From: Syntrophobacterales bacterium Delta_01
GTDB taxonomy: Bacteria; Desulfobacterota; Syntrophobacteria; Syntrophobacterales; Syntrophobacteraceae
Reading direction: 5' to 3'
NCBI GenBank assembly: GCA_001603845.1
Contig: LUZZ01000042.1
Location: 1 to 45,311 of the forward strand
Length of the DNA stretch: 45,311 bases
The position numbers and the translations under genes are program-made. Below, piece after piece: positions 34,734-42,470 of the stretch (its first letter is position 1; the number at the start of each line of letters is the position of its first letter). Under the pieces are notes generated by a model, which had not been told where the DNA came from, did not search any database, and worked only from the letters and a program-made list of their open reading frames with translations.

Positions 34734-35137
34734 GCAGTTACCCCTTCCGCCTCGCGGAAAACGGCGCTCATCTGCTTGATGGCGCCTACCAGCTTGAGCC
34801 TGATAAGGCCCAGGGAAACATTGTCGTTGAAAAGTGTAATGATCAGGTAGTCGCTGCCCAGGCGGCTGAAGTGTATGTTGCGCTTGCCCCCCTTGTGGAA
34901 CATGAGCGTGAAGTCTTCTTCCCCGATGAGTTTCGCGATCTGGGCGGTGGCGGCGAAATTGGCCGCCGACAGCGCCGCCAGGGAAAAGATGTCCTCCATT
35001 TCCAGCGACCCGCACCGCAGTATCAGGTTCCCTGAAAGATCGGCCACTACCACGAGTTCGGCGCCTGAGTCGAGAAGCTCATCGGCTACGATGTCTCCCA
35101 GTATCTCGAGTTCGCTTTTGGTCAGTATTAGGCTCAT
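34721..35137 (-). CDS. mglB: MglB-like roadblock/LC7 protein
   Basis: This 138-residue protein has the roadblock/LC7 fold of MglB, the GTPase-activating partner of MglA. Typical features are an N-terminal helix, the ELVVVADLSGNLILRCG beta-hairpin and the helix FSLAALSAANFAATAQIAKLIG, followed by the strands FTLMFHKGGKRNIHFSRLG. The ATG at 35137 gives MSLILTKSELEILGDIV; the frame extends upstream without support. The gene overlaps mglA, consistent with a stoichiometric pair. It lies 188 bases downstream of the pentapeptide/DUF4388 gene. Confidence 0.9.
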   Translation of the reverse strand: MSLILTKSELEILGDIVADELLDSGAELVVVADLSGNLILRCGSLEMEDIFSLAALSAANFAATAQIAKLIGEEDFTLMFHKGGKRNIHFSRLGSDYLIITLFNDNVSLGLIRLKLVGAIKQMSAVFREAEGVTAWPS

Positions 35138-35325
35138 CGGTGCTCTTTTCTTTCGGGGATAACCTCCGCAAACTGGGCTGAGGGATTGGTTATGCAAGAT
35201 CCATGCAGCCCTTCAATCCGGTCTCGCGGGTCGGCGCCCCTTGCCTTCTGCTTCGTGCCCCTGGTGTTCGGTCCCTGTTTTCACCCGTCCCGCCGTCCCG
35301 CAACGGCATCGTCTCCCGCAAATCC

Positions 35326-36444
35326 TTATCCAGCCTGGAGTTCGGCGAGGTCGCCGAACAGGGGATGGTTTTTGTCCAGGTCCAGGATCTTGAGAGGTGC
35401 AATGAACATTTCATCACGGACTGCCAGGGAACACAAAATCTCTTCGCTGTCGCCCGGATCGAAGATATCGGTAATTTCGATTTTCTGGTTCGATTTCAGG
35501 TTCTTGGCTTCTTTTCCCAGAAACTCTATCAGCCCGTCCGACACATGGGCCTCCACCGGGATATATTCCCTGACCTTCTGTATGAAGCCGGAGTACCTGC
35601 CCGCGTAATGCTTCTCGTCCTTTTGCTGGAGCGACTGGAGCAGGAGCTGTTCGAACGGCTTTTCAATGGTTACCACGTTGGATGCCACATTCGCGCGGGT
35701 GACGAAACGGCCGTTTTCCCACCCGAAAATTTTGAGCAGCGCCTCCTCGCCCTGAATGACGCCCGTTTGAGCGTGGAGCACCCGTCCCTTGCCCACGAAG
35801 ATGTTTCCCTTCTCCATCCTGGAATACACTTCGATTTCCAAATTGGAGCGGGAGAGGCATCCGAGCTGGATGAGGTCGGCGAGCCGGATGGAGGATATCG
35901 TGCCGTGAAACCCGGACGTCGCCTCGTAGCCCTCGATCTTGCCGATGGAAGTGTCCAGGGTGGTCTCGGCCAGGACCGCGCCGTCCAGGTTGGCCATTTT
36001 GAATTTCACGTTGGTAAGCCTTGCCTTGCGGAGATTGCAGCCGTCCAGGTTGGCCCCTTCCAGGTCCGCCCCGTCCAGGTCGGCTTCTTCCAGGTCGGCC
36101 CGCATGAGGGTGGCCCCCACCAGGTTCGCCCCCTTGAGGTTTGCTCCCCGCAGCCTGCACGCGTTGAGATTGGCCACCGTGGCCTTGGCGTTTTGAAGGT
36201 TTGCCCCTTCCAGGTTCGCCCCCAGCAGGTTCGTCGAATGCAGGTTGGCCATTTCGAGGTTCGCACCGCTCAGGTTGGAGCGCCTGAGATTGGCGTTGGA
36301 CAGATCCGCGTTGCGAAGATCGGCCTCCACCAGCCAGCCCGCATTGGTGAGGTCCATGGAGGAAAGGTCGAGCCCCCGGAGAAACGCCGGCCCTCTTCCG
36401 GCGATCACGGCCGCCAGCAACTGATCGCGTTTTATTTCAGACAT
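35326..36444 (-). CDS. Pentapeptide-repeat protein with DUF4388 domain
   Basis: The 372-residue protein has about 28 A(N/D)LXX pentapeptide repeats at residues 22-165 (for example ADLRNADLSNANLRRSNLSG), which build a right-handed quadrilateral beta-helix. A DUF4388 domain follows at about 178-265 (GFHGTISSIRLADLIQLG ... VGKGRVLHAQTG), then a helical C-terminus. DUF4388 proteins often sit beside MglA/roadblock genes in Deltaproteobacteria, and DUF4388 is also found in PatA-like regulators. The ATG at 36444 is preferred because the frame upstream is noncoding. It is the first gene of the long minus-strand cluster that includes mglB and mglA. Confidence 0.85.
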   Translation of the reverse strand: MSEIKRDQLLAAVIAGRGPAFLRGLDLSSMDLTNAGWLVEADLRNADLSNANLRRSNLSGANLEMANLHSTNLLGANLEGANLQNAKATVANLNACRLRGANLKGANLVGATLMRADLEEADLDGADLEGANLDGCNLRKARLTNVKFKMANLDGAVLAETTLDTSIGKIEGYEATSGFHGTISSIRLADLIQLGCLSRSNLEIEVYSRMEKGNIFVGKGRVLHAQTGVIQGEEALLKIFGWENGRFVTRANVASNVVTIEKPFEQLLLQSLQQKDEKHYAGRYSGFIQKVREYIPVEAHVSDGLIEFLGKEAKNLKSNQKIEITDIFDPGDSEEILCSLAVRDEMFIAPLKILDLDKNHPLFGDLAELQAG

Positions 36445-37095
36445 GAGTTCACGCCCCCTGTTAAAAAGACTTTCGGGCACTCCCTGCAGGTTCCACAGGC
36501 AATAAGTGGGCCGGACGGCGCCGCAGGCGCCGGGAGTGTACCGCACCTCAAAAAATATCGGTAATATGCTGGAAAAAATGAAACTAATCGTTACCGCCGG
36601 ATACCGGTTGGCGATTTTTAGGGCATGGTGGAGTACTATGGAATACGAAATTGGAATTTCATTTACACACCATTTTCGAATTGACCGGTAATCCAGCGGC
36701 CGGAAAATGAAACGGCCCCGAAACCGGGTTCGGGGCTTCCCGGCCATAATTTTTAAAGGAACGGGGAAAAAGCTTCCGGGCCTGTTGCCAAAAGAATATT
36801 AAGTTCCATCAATAGCGGAACGAGCGAAAATCCCCCTCCCTGCGATGGGAGGGGTTAGGGGAGGAGTCCATGCTTTTGACGGCCTCCTGCTGGAATTTGG
36901 TTTCGGACAACAGCCCCTTCCCTCGCGCTCTTAAGGCGCCGTTTCGACACCATTTTGGATGCAGTCCGGTATAACGATGTTATTTCAATGGATTGCCGCA
37001 GGTTTGCGAGGAGGTTCAGGGCTTGTCCGGAAATAAGCCTTTTGGGGACCGCGCCGGATGCGGGAAAATTCCGGCGTCGCCGGGGGAGGCGGAGG
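36445..37095. other. Intergenic region between the Mgl cluster and the queuosine-salvage operon
   Basis: No gene is seen in 650 bases. It contains a hairpin at 36715-36736, a C/G-rich inverted repeat near 36829-36870 resembling that at the start of the window, and an AT-rich part at 36550-36660 that probably holds the promoter of the Mgl operon, although no clear hexamer pair stands out. Confidence 0.5.
36715..36736 (-). terminator. Hairpin, possible terminator of the HigBA-queuosine salvage operon
   Basis: GCCCCGAA and TTCGGGGC form an 8-bp stem with a six-base loop. Read on the minus strand it is followed by CGTTTCATTTT. It is 360 bases downstream of the last gene of that operon. Confidence 0.4.
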
Positions 37096-38103
37096 CTAGT
37101 AAAATATCGTGCGGCACCGGTGGTAGGGCCGGGTCCGGAATTCGTCCTTCTGGCCCAGGCTCCACAGCCAGCCGTCCACTTCCGGGCTCGTCACCTCGCC
37201 TCCGGTGCGGCCGGACCGGTCGAGCCGGTTAAACGATTTTCTTATTTCTTCGACGGCGTGGACGGTCATGGCCCTGATTTCGACCCCGGGCGCCGACCCC
37301 GGCTCCAGGGCGTCCAGGCGGTCGATGCGGGCGGAAAGTTCCGGGCCGTAGCCGATGATTCCCAGTTCCCGGAGCACCTGGGGCAGCTTGTAGTCGGCAA
37401 AGGCGGTGAGCCGGCCGATGTCGTGAAATCCGCCCGTGCCCTTCCCGCCGAAAGCGTTGTAGAGGTCGGCCGCAAATATCTGCGCCCGCTTCCAGAAAAA
37501 GACCTTTCGCCCCCGGTAAGCCGCCTCGTCCCGGAAGCTCGGAAAAAGGGCGACGACGTCCCGCACCAGCCTCACGGCGCTTCCCGAAGCGGCACGGACC
37601 AGGGAGGCCACGTCGCCCCCCAGCTCGGACAGGATGACGGCCCCGGCTTCCGCCAGGTTTTCCAGCCGCTTTTCGAAAAGCGGGATCCTGCCGCGGCCCG
37701 AAAAGATGCGCTCCAGGTCCCGCCGGCTCACCGCGGCCGCCCAGGCGGGATCGGTTACCGGGAACCCCCACTCCAGGGCACGCTTGAGCGAAGCCGCAAG
37801 CCCCCAGTAGCCTGACCATTCGCGCCCTCCCCAAGCCACCGTCCACACCGGCTCCCCCGGATCGGGCCAGAAGCAGTGGTTGAGCACGTCCAGGATAAAG
37901 ATCCACCGCACCGTCCGGTCCGTCCCGTCGCAGAAATGGCACGGGTGCTCCCACCCGAAGGAAGGACCCGGCGGGGGGCCCCACTTCTCAATCGCGGGTG
38001 CGATCATTTCCGGGTGGAAAGAAACTTCGGCGGCCTGCGAAACGACCTCCGCGGCCGAACTCAAAACCGGCAGCGCGGCCTCTGTGTCAGAAGCGGTTGG
38101 CAA
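37096..38103 (-). CDS. DUF2419 queuosine-5'-phosphate N-glycosylase (queuosine salvage)
   Basis: This protein of about 335 residues belongs to the DUF2419/Qng1 family, which releases queuine from queuosine 5'-phosphate for reuse in tRNA. Signatures are CHFCDGTDRTVRWIFILDVL with NHCFW (about 56-80), TAFADYKLPQVLRELGIIGY, EIRAMTVHAVEEI and the C-terminal EVDGWLWSLGQ. The start is uncertain: a TTG at 38103 follows GGGG by six bases, and the frame overlaps the transporter end by 17 bases. In bacteria this enzyme supports salvage without de novo synthesis. It is the last gene of a set with higB, higA and an EamA transporter. Confidence 0.88.
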   Translation of the reverse strand: MPTASDTEAALPVLSSAAEVVSQAAEVSFHPEMIAPAIEKWGPPPGPSFGWEHPCHFCDGTDRTVRWIFILDVLNHCFWPDPGEPVWTVAWGGREWSGYWGLAASLKRALEWGFPVTDPAWAAAVSRRDLERIFSGRGRIPLFEKRLENLAEAGAVILSELGGDVASLVRAASGSAVRLVRDVVALFPSFRDEAAYRGRKVFFWKRAQIFAADLYNAFGGKGTGGFHDIGRLTAFADYKLPQVLRELGIIGYGPELSARIDRLDALEPGSAPGVEIRAMTVHAVEEIRKSFNRLDRSGRTGGEVTSPEVDGWLWSLGQKDEFRTRPYHRCRTIFY

Positions 38104-39028
38104 GAAATACCCCGATCGTAACCAGGATCGTCCCGACCATGACGGAAGCATCCAGGGGCTCGCTCAGGATGAGATGAGCGAGCAAAACGGAGCTTATCGG
38201 GACAAGGTTGATGAAAATACCCGCCCTGGAAGGCCCCAGGGCGCTGATGCCTTCGTAGTACCACACAAAAGCCAGGGCGGAGCCGAAAAAACCCAGGAAA
38301 AAAATCCCCTCCCAGACGGAAACCGAAAAGTGCAGCGCGCTCCGCGCCACCCCCTCGCTCATGGCCGGGATAAACAGGCACAGCGTCCCCAGCGCGCAGG
38401 CGTACGTCACGGCCAGCAGGGGCGTAAGGTTCTTCATCACGGTCTTTCCGAGCAGCGAATAGGAGACCCAACTGGCCACGCAGCCGAATATGAAAAGCTC
38501 CCCCACCCCGATCCCGCCGTGAAAAACCGAATGCAGATCGCCTCTTATCGCAACCGTCGCCGCCCCGCAAACCGAGATCGCGATCCCCATGGATTTCACA
38601 AACCCCAGCTTCTCCTTGAAAATGAGCGCGGAAAGCAGCGCGATGAAAGCCGGGTTGGCGGCGACGATGAGGGAGGCCCTGCTCGCCGAAACCGTCTGAA
38701 GGCCCGAAAAGAAGAAAAAATTGTAGCCGAAAACGCCCGTGAGGCCGAGCAGGCACAGCATGAAGATATGCCGGGCGTCGGGCACCACTATCCTGCCGTG
38801 GGCCTTGAACACGAAAAGAGACAGGAAAACCGAGGCGACTACAAAGCGCAGAAAGGCGGCTGAAAAAGGCCCCGCCTCCCGTGAGACGATCCGGCCGGCG
38901 ATGAAGGTTCCGCCCCAGAAAACGGCGGTGAGGACCAGTTTTACATAAAGGAGGGCGTCCGACCGGCTCCGGGCACCCGCTACCGTGCAGGAAGAAGCTT
39001 GTCGCATCTGTTGGAAGTCATTTCTCAT
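38087..39028 (-). CDS. EamA/DMT-family transporter
   Basis: The 313-residue inner-membrane protein has ten predicted helices in two EamA repeats, with the repeat-end signatures [20 protein letters not shown] and [20 protein letters not shown]. Members export or import metabolites such as amino acids, nucleosides and cofactors. The ATG at 39028 overlaps the higA stop (ATGA) but has no clear Shine-Dalgarno, so translation may depend on re-initiation. The 3' end overlaps the DUF2419 gene. This arrangement makes queuine, queuosine or a nucleoside a plausible substrate, which is inference only. Confidence 0.87.
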   Translation of the reverse strand: MRNDFQQMRQASSCTVAGARSRSDALLYVKLVLTAVFWGGTFIAGRIVSREAGPFSAAFLRFVVASVFLSLFVFKAHGRIVVPDARHIFMLCLLGLTGVFGYNFFFFSGLQTVSASRASLIVAANPAFIALLSALIFKEKLGFVKSMGIAISVCGAATVAIRGDLHSVFHGGIGVGELFIFGCVASWVSYSLLGKTVMKNLTPLLAVTYACALGTLCLFIPAMSEGVARSALHFSVSVWEGIFFLGFFGSALAFVWYYEGISALGPSRAGIFINLVPISSVLLAHLILSEPLDASVMVGTILVTIGVFLANRF

Positions 39029-39321
39029 GTGGAAGGTTGGTCAGTGAAACGGGTAACTTCTATACTCCCGGAACGGCGTTCGGCTTGCCACAGGTCATAT
39101 TGCATCTGCAGGCGCAGCCAGGTTTCCGGATTGCCGCCGAACGCCTTCGATAACCGGATGGCCATCTCCGGCGAGACGCCGCTGTGCCCATTCAGAAGTT
39201 CCGAAAGTGCCTTGCGTGTAACCCCCAGCCCCTTGGCCGCCGCCGTCACCGATAGACCAAGCGGATCAAGGCACATCTCGCGGATAATTTCCCCAGGATG
39301 CGGTGGGTCATGCATTTTCAC
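39025..39321 (-). CDS. higA: HigA-family antitoxin (XRE helix-turn-helix)
   Basis: The 98-residue XRE-family protein starts with [20 protein letters not shown], the signature of the HigA addiction-module antidote, and has a helix-turn-helix around [22 protein letters not shown]. It neutralises HigB and represses the operon. A GTG start at 39321 follows GGAG by five bases; an ATG six bases on is possible. It lies 21 bases after higB, and its stop overlaps the transporter ATG. Toxin-first order is characteristic of HigBA. Confidence 0.93.
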   Translation of the reverse strand: MKMHDPPHPGEIIREMCLDPLGLSVTAAAKGLGVTRKALSELLNGHSGVSPEMAIRLSKAFGGNPETWLRLQMQYDLWQAERRSGSIEVTRFTDQPST

Positions 39322-39342
39322 TTCTTCTCCCCCCTCTTCGGG

Positions 39343-39621
39343 TCAATGGTAATCGACCAAGTCGACATTGGTGACATTTTCGTCCTTGAATTCGAAGACC
39401 ATTCGCAAATTGCCGGTTACCGGCACCGCCCACTGTCCTTGACGGTCGCCCTTCAGGGGATGGAGCCGAAATCCCGGCAGATCCAGATCCGCCGGCCGAC
39501 AGCTTACGTTCAGATAACCAAGAATCTGGCGGAGCTTTCGCACATATTGGGCGGGTATTCCGCTCTGATCGCCATGCGCAAAGAACTCCTCCAACCCCTT
39601 GTGGCGAAACCGCACAATCAT
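39343..39621 (-). CDS. higB: HigB-family toxin (RelE/ParE fold)
   Basis: The 92-residue basic protein is a RelE-superfamily mRNA interferase of the HigB type. Characteristic parts are MIVRFRHKGLEEFF, QYVRKLRQILGYLN, the LPGFRLHPLKGDRQGQWAVPV core and NLRMVFEFKDENVTNVDLVDYH, with basic residues and the C-terminal tyrosine/histidine expected for ribosome-dependent cleavage. It precedes higA. A candidate promoter and inverted repeat lie directly upstream. Confidence 0.93.
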   Translation of the reverse strand: MIVRFRHKGLEEFFAHGDQSGIPAQYVRKLRQILGYLNVSCRPADLDLPGFRLHPLKGDRQGQWAVPVTGNLRMVFEFKDENVTNVDLVDYH

Positions 39622-39630
39622 GTATCACCA

Positions 39631-39656
39631 GTAACGTTATAGGTTACACATGTCAA
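39631..39656 (-). promoter_or_regulatory. Candidate higBA promoter/operator
   Basis: On the minus strand TTGACA (39656-39651) is followed by the inverted repeat GTAAC-CTATAAC-GTTAC (39647-39631), which ends ten bases before the higB ATG. HigA-type repressors bind such repeats. No good -10 hexamer at 17 bases is visible, so the promoter assignment is tentative. Confidence 0.4.
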
Positions 39657-39693
39657 GGCCGTTTCTTTCTGCGAAGTTTAAATTTTCTCTTGG

Positions 39694-39816
39694 TACCGCT
39701 GGTCCGCCGGCTACCAAGCTCCAGCTTGCGAACCAGCGGAAAGACACCGGATTCCCGCCCAAAAGCGTTGCGGGAATGACGATTTTGGTGGTTTTGCTTT
39801 TATTTGTGAGTCCACG
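39694..39816. repeat. Composite dispersed repeat, short copy
   Basis: This is a second copy of the repeat at 7882-8112: TACCGCTGGTCCGCCGGC with the decayed inverted pair, then AAAGACACCGGATTCCCGCC and its 70-bp continuation. The roughly 110-bp middle is absent. The rest of the gap (39622-40061) holds no recognisable gene. Confidence 0.6.
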
Positions 39817-40061
39817 TTTGAGCAACAAGCCCCCTCAGCGTGCCCACCCTTCCCGCATTCCAAACCGATAAGAAACGGTGGACACGGTGGAGCTGTGCCC
39901 ACCGGCTGCCTCTTCCGAAAACTTCGGCCTGGGAACCAGGAACCGCATTACGCCCGGCCCCCCGCTCCCGGCATCCCGGACGCGAAACGAAACCGCCCGC
40001 AGGCGGGTGGCCTGCGGGCGTGTAGCATAACGGTTTCGTTGACAGAACTGAAACTTTATTT

Positions 40062-42398
40062 CTAATCGAACGGCTCGTTTTCCACCAGGTTCCATACCCC
40101 GCACGGGCATGCCCCGGCGCAAAATCCGCAGCCGATGCATTTTTCTTCGTCCACCACCATCTCGAACCCGTCGGTATTGGCCGCCTCCTGCCTGGAGATG
40201 GCCCCCTGGGGGCAGACGGTGGCGCAGATCCCGCAGTCACGGCAGGTCCCGCAGGAAGAGCAATGGGAGGCGCACGACTGTATCCCTTCGAAACCGGTCA
40301 GGCGCGGGTCGAAGTATTCAAGCTTGACGCGGTTGTAGTCTATTTTCTCCCGCGGCTTGCCGGAAGCCTCGCCTCTCCCGGACAAGATGGCGTCGATCTT
40401 TTCCGCAGCTTTTCGGCCGGCGCCGATGGCGTCGGTCAGAAGCCCCAGTTTCACCGCGTCGCCCACGGCGAAAATTTTCGAATCCGAGGTCCGGTAATCT
40501 TCGTCGACCTTGATGAAGCCCCGTTCAATTTCCACGCTTTCGGGCAGGAAATCGAGGTCGGGGATGTCTCCCACCGAAATGATCACCGTATCGGCGGGGA
40601 TCACCTCGCCGGTGGTAAGCTCCAGCCCTTCGTCGGTTACCGCCCTGCTGAAACAGGGCCACCGGAACTTGGCACCGGCCGCTTCCGCGTGCTTGCGCTC
40701 CTTGCCGAACGACAGGGGTTCCTGGATGTCCACCAGCAGGACCTCTTCGGCTCCCAACCGGTACGCTTCGGTCGCCGCGTCGCAGCCCACGTTTCCGGCC
40801 CCGATCACCACCACCTTTTTGCCCACCTGCCCCCTGCCGGCCTTGGATTCGCGCAGGAACACCAGCGCCGGGATCAGCTTCTCTTTGCCGGGGATGGGCA
40901 GCACCCGGGGCTTGTGGCACCCGGCCGCCACCACGACGATATCGAACTCCTCCTTGAGCTGCTCGACATCGGGCCTTTCCAGGCGCTGCATGAGGTTTAC
41001 GTGCGGAATGGTCTTTTTCACCCGGTCGAGTTCCGCCTCCACCACCTCGTCGGGAATTCTCGTCTTGGGGATCAGAGCGGACAGCTTTCCGCCCAGTTCC
41101 CCCTGCATGTCATAGATGACCGCTTCATACCCCTTGCGCCGAAGCTGCCAGGCGATGGAAATACCCGCCGGGCCGCCGCCGATCACCGCCACCCTCTTGC
41201 CCGTAAGCTCGGGGAGTTCGGGGACCTTGGCCGTGATGCTGGCCTTGCCCAGTTGCGTCACGTCGACCGGAAGCATCTTGGCGTTTTGCCTCGTACATCC
41301 CTGCATGCACAAATTGGGGCACAGGTAGCCGCAAACGGCCGCCGGAAACGGCGTGTAGGCTAGCGCCAGGTCCACCGCCTCGTCCACCCGGCCTTCGCGG
41401 ATGAGCCGCCACCTTTCGTGCACCGGCATCCCGGTGGGACAACTCGTTTCGCACGGGGCGGCGTACTTGCGGTTCTCCCAAACCGGGACGTAGCGGCGCA
41501 AAAACCCGTTGGTAATCAGTGGAATGGGGTCCCGGTCAAAAGACACCAGGTCGCCGATCAGCCCGCCCTTGCCCAGCTCCGCATCCCACACCTCGCCGTG
41601 GAAAGCGCTCATGGCGCGCCTCGACTTGGATTTTTTCTCGTGCGGGCCGCGCGCTTCGAGCAACTGCCACTCGTCGCGGTTGGCAAGCAGGCCGAACAGT
41701 TCGGTCTTGCCGATGGCCTTGAGATAGTTTTCCAGGTTCTCCGTCAGCCATTCCCAGTCCTGGTCCAGGAGGGGAACCAGCTTGGCGTCGATCCTGCTGT
41801 AACCCTTGTGGGGACCGCGAAAGTAAATCCTTCCGCCCACCATGCCCACGCAGGGACGATATCCGAGCACGTTTTCCGGGTCCTGGGGGGCGTAACCGCA
41901 GATCACCGCGATGCCGCCGGCCATGAATTCGGCAAAATAGTCGCCCGCCGAGCCGAGCACCCACAATTCGGGGGGATCGAACCGGGGGTTGCGCTTGGTC
42001 ATGGTCATCCCGCGGGCGCCGATGTTTCCCGCCACGAAGACTTTCCCCTGGGCCATGGCGTTTGCCATGCCGTTGGTGGCGTTGCCCCGGACGACGATTT
42101 CGGCCCCGGCGTTCAGCCACCCGACGTCATCGGAAGCCGGCCCTATGACTTCGATGAGCGTGTTGGGAAACCCCATGGACCCCACGCGCTGGCCGGGAGA
42201 GCCGGTGATTTTGACGTGAATCCTGTCGCTTCCGGCCTTCCAAAGTCTTCCGCCGATTCCGTGCTGTCCGAAAGCTTCGATCTCCAGGTTCCGATGACCG
42301 CTCTCGACCGCCTTCTGGATTCTTTCCTCCAGAATGCGCGACTCAATGCGGTGGCCGTCCTCAACCCCGGAGAGGCGTAGCACTTGCTGACTTTCCAT
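40062..42398 (-). CDS. Glutamate synthase GXGXG domain fused to GltD-like oxidoreductase and ferredoxin
   Basis: The protein of about 778 residues is a three-part fusion. The N-terminus (about 20-250) is the GXGXG beta-helix domain of glutamate synthase alpha (GQHGIGGRLWKAG, GNATNGMANAMAQGKVFVAGN). A GltD-like FAD/NAD(P)H oxidoreductase follows (about 315-690), with the Fe-S lead-in CGYLCPNLCMQGC, FAD motif AVIGGGPAGIS and NAD(P)H motif VVVIGAGNVGCDAA. The C-terminus has ferredoxin-like clusters (CGTCRDCGICATVCP and CIGCGFCAGACP). It would pass electrons from NAD(P)H or ferredoxin to the FMN subunit. The ATG at 42398 has GGAG nine bases upstream; one at 42413 is possible. It follows the FMN subunit gene. 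Confidence 0.9.
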   Translation of the reverse strand: MESQQVLRLSGVEDGHRIESRILEERIQKAVESGHRNLEIEAFGQHGIGGRLWKAGSDRIHVKITGSPGQRVGSMGFPNTLIEVIGPASDDVGWLNAGAEIVVRGNATNGMANAMAQGKVFVAGNIGARGMTMTKRNPRFDPPELWVLGSAGDYFAEFMAGGIAVICGYAPQDPENVLGYRPCVGMVGGRIYFRGPHKGYSRIDAKLVPLLDQDWEWLTENLENYLKAIGKTELFGLLANRDEWQLLEARGPHEKKSKSRRAMSAFHGEVWDAELGKGGLIGDLVSFDRDPIPLITNGFLRRYVPVWENRKYAAPCETSCPTGMPVHERWRLIREGRVDEAVDLALAYTPFPAAVCGYLCPNLCMQGCTRQNAKMLPVDVTQLGKASITAKVPELPELTGKRVAVIGGGPAGISIAWQLRRKGYEAVIYDMQGELGGKLSALIPKTRIPDEVVEAELDRVKKTIPHVNLMQRLERPDVEQLKEEFDIVVVAAGCHKPRVLPIPGKEKLIPALVFLRESKAGRGQVGKKVVVIGAGNVGCDAATEAYRLGAEEVLLVDIQEPLSFGKERKHAEAAGAKFRWPCFSRAVTDEGLELTTGEVIPADTVIISVGDIPDLDFLPESVEIERGFIKVDEDYRTSDSKIFAVGDAVKLGLLTDAIGAGRKAAEKIDAILSGRGEASGKPREKIDYNRVKLEYFDPRLTGFEGIQSCASHCSSCGTCRDCGICATVCPQGAISRQEAANTDGFEMVVDEEKCIGCGFCAGACPCGVWNLVENEPFD

Positions 42399-42470
42399 CT
42401 GTGTGAACTCCATTGCGCCCGGGCACCGCGGCGGTTTCTCCAGCGCCGCGCCCTGCCCGATTCCGCTGGT

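Noticed and set aside
39650-40240. Several 60-146-codon frames between higB and the glutamate synthase genes
   Set aside because: They lie in repeat sequence or antisense to the ferredoxin end of the fusion protein and show no recognisable features.
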